From the NCBI GenBank assembly GCA_023253295.1, contig JALRGZ010000134.1:1-7185 (forward strand): a stretch of DNA of 7,185 nt, given 5' to 3'. A program made the position numbers and the translations under genes. The notes under the pieces are model-generated. The model made no database searches. It was not told the origin of the DNA and saw only the letters and a program-made list of their open reading frames with translations. This document shows positions 6,962 to 7,185 of this stretch, piece after piece (within the stretch, counting starts at the first letter, position 1; each line of letters starts with the position of its first letter). The DNA is from Flavobacterium sp. (lineage in GTDB: Bacteria; Bacteroidota; Bacteroidia; Flavobacteriales; Flavobacteriaceae).

Positions 6962-7185
6962 ATGATAAACAAAACTTTACATATTTTAATTGTATTATTA
7001 TTTTTTTACAATCATAATTATTCCGCTACTACCTCAACTGTAATTGATCCTCCATCAATAACAGCTGAAAGCTATGATGTATACTGCCCTCAAACGTATC
7101 AAAAAATTGCAAAACTCCCCGGAGAAAAAATTATTTTTACGAATGGATCACGAAAACATGCGCAAAAAGTTATTGAACAACTTGG
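6962..7185 (+). CDS. N-terminus of a secreted protein, cut by the window end, possibly chimeric
   Basis: The frame opens at ATG 6962 and stays open to the end (74 codons). Residues 1-22 form a signal peptide: Lys4, a hydrophobic core of LHILIVLLFFY type, and a possible cleavage at YSA-TT. The next part, with P-P-S-I-T-A and V-Y-C-P-Q-T-Y (about 34-50), resembles the start of large flavobacterial surface proteins exported by the type IX system, from memory of that family. From about residue 52 the character changes: LPGEKIIFTNGSRKHAQKVI is typical of HAD-family pyrimidine nucleotidases, which are cytoplasmic. That mixture in one short frame is odd and suggests a second join. No ribosome-binding site or clear promoter is seen. 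The identity of the whole protein is unknown. Confidence 0.55.
   Translation, partial: MINKTLHILIVLLFFYNHNYSATTSTVIDPPSITAESYDVYCPQTYQKIAKLPGEKIIFTNGSRKHAQKVIEQL
7109..7185 (+). other. HAD-nucleotidase-like tail, possible second foreign segment
   Basis: The last ~25 codons read as L-P-G-E-K-I-I-F-T-N-G-S-R-K-H-A-Q-K-V-I-E-Q-L-G. This matches the motif II region of SDT1-like HAD pyrimidine 5'-nucleotidases, where F-T-N-G/A is followed by a helix ending in LG. The upstream sequence is a signal peptide and surface-protein start. A short local rise in G+C (CTCCCCGGAG) marks the change. The segment is too short for a firm call. Confidence 0.4.

Overview
The window reads as a chimeric contig made of DNA from at least two organisms. 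Bases 1 to about 2931 look like part of a macronuclear nanochromosome of a hypotrich ciliate (Oxytricha/Stylonychia type). It opens with a 20-bp C4A4-type telomere. Its two minus-strand genes become full-length proteins only when TAA and TAG are read as glutamine and TGA is the sole stop. From about 2932 to the right, the sequence looks like a flavobacterial chromosome: AT-rich, Bacteroidetes TTG-N19-TAnnTTTG promoters, no Shine-Dalgarno sites, a flavobacterial-type MutS, a DUF1573 secreted protein and a SPOUT RNA methylase.

Ciliate part, left to right: telomere (1-20); a 37-bp A+T-rich subtelomere that serves as 3' flank (21-57); a RING-finger protein gene (58-1263, minus); a 52-bp spacer (1264-1315); an HflX/GTPBP6-family GTPase gene (1316-2923, minus). 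Both genes point toward the telomere. The chromosome is cut just upstream of the GTPase start, so its other end and second telomere are missing. Under the bacterial code these genes fall into fragments and the region looks empty.

Bacterial part: the first 18 nt of a tRNA gene (2932-2949, minus), broken in the D-loop exactly where the ciliate DNA begins; its leader and strong promoter (2950-3030); mutS (3094-5700, minus, TTG start); a divergent intergenic region with a clear promoter; a secreted DUF1573 protein (5866-6309, plus); an intrinsic terminator; a TrmH/SpoU-family RNA methyltransferase (6393-6929, plus); and the N-terminus of a secreted protein (from 6962) that runs off the end. The last ~75 bases encode a segment resembling a HAD-family nucleotidase, which does not fit a secreted flavobacterial protein and may be a second artificial join.

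The genes do not form one system. MutS acts in mismatch repair, and the methylase and DUF1573 gene are ordinary flavobacterial neighbours. The most notable content is the hidden ciliate chromosome end with its alternative genetic code. The likeliest explanation is an assembly or amplification chimera from a ciliate culture containing bacteria. A true inter-kingdom insertion cannot be excluded from sequence alone.
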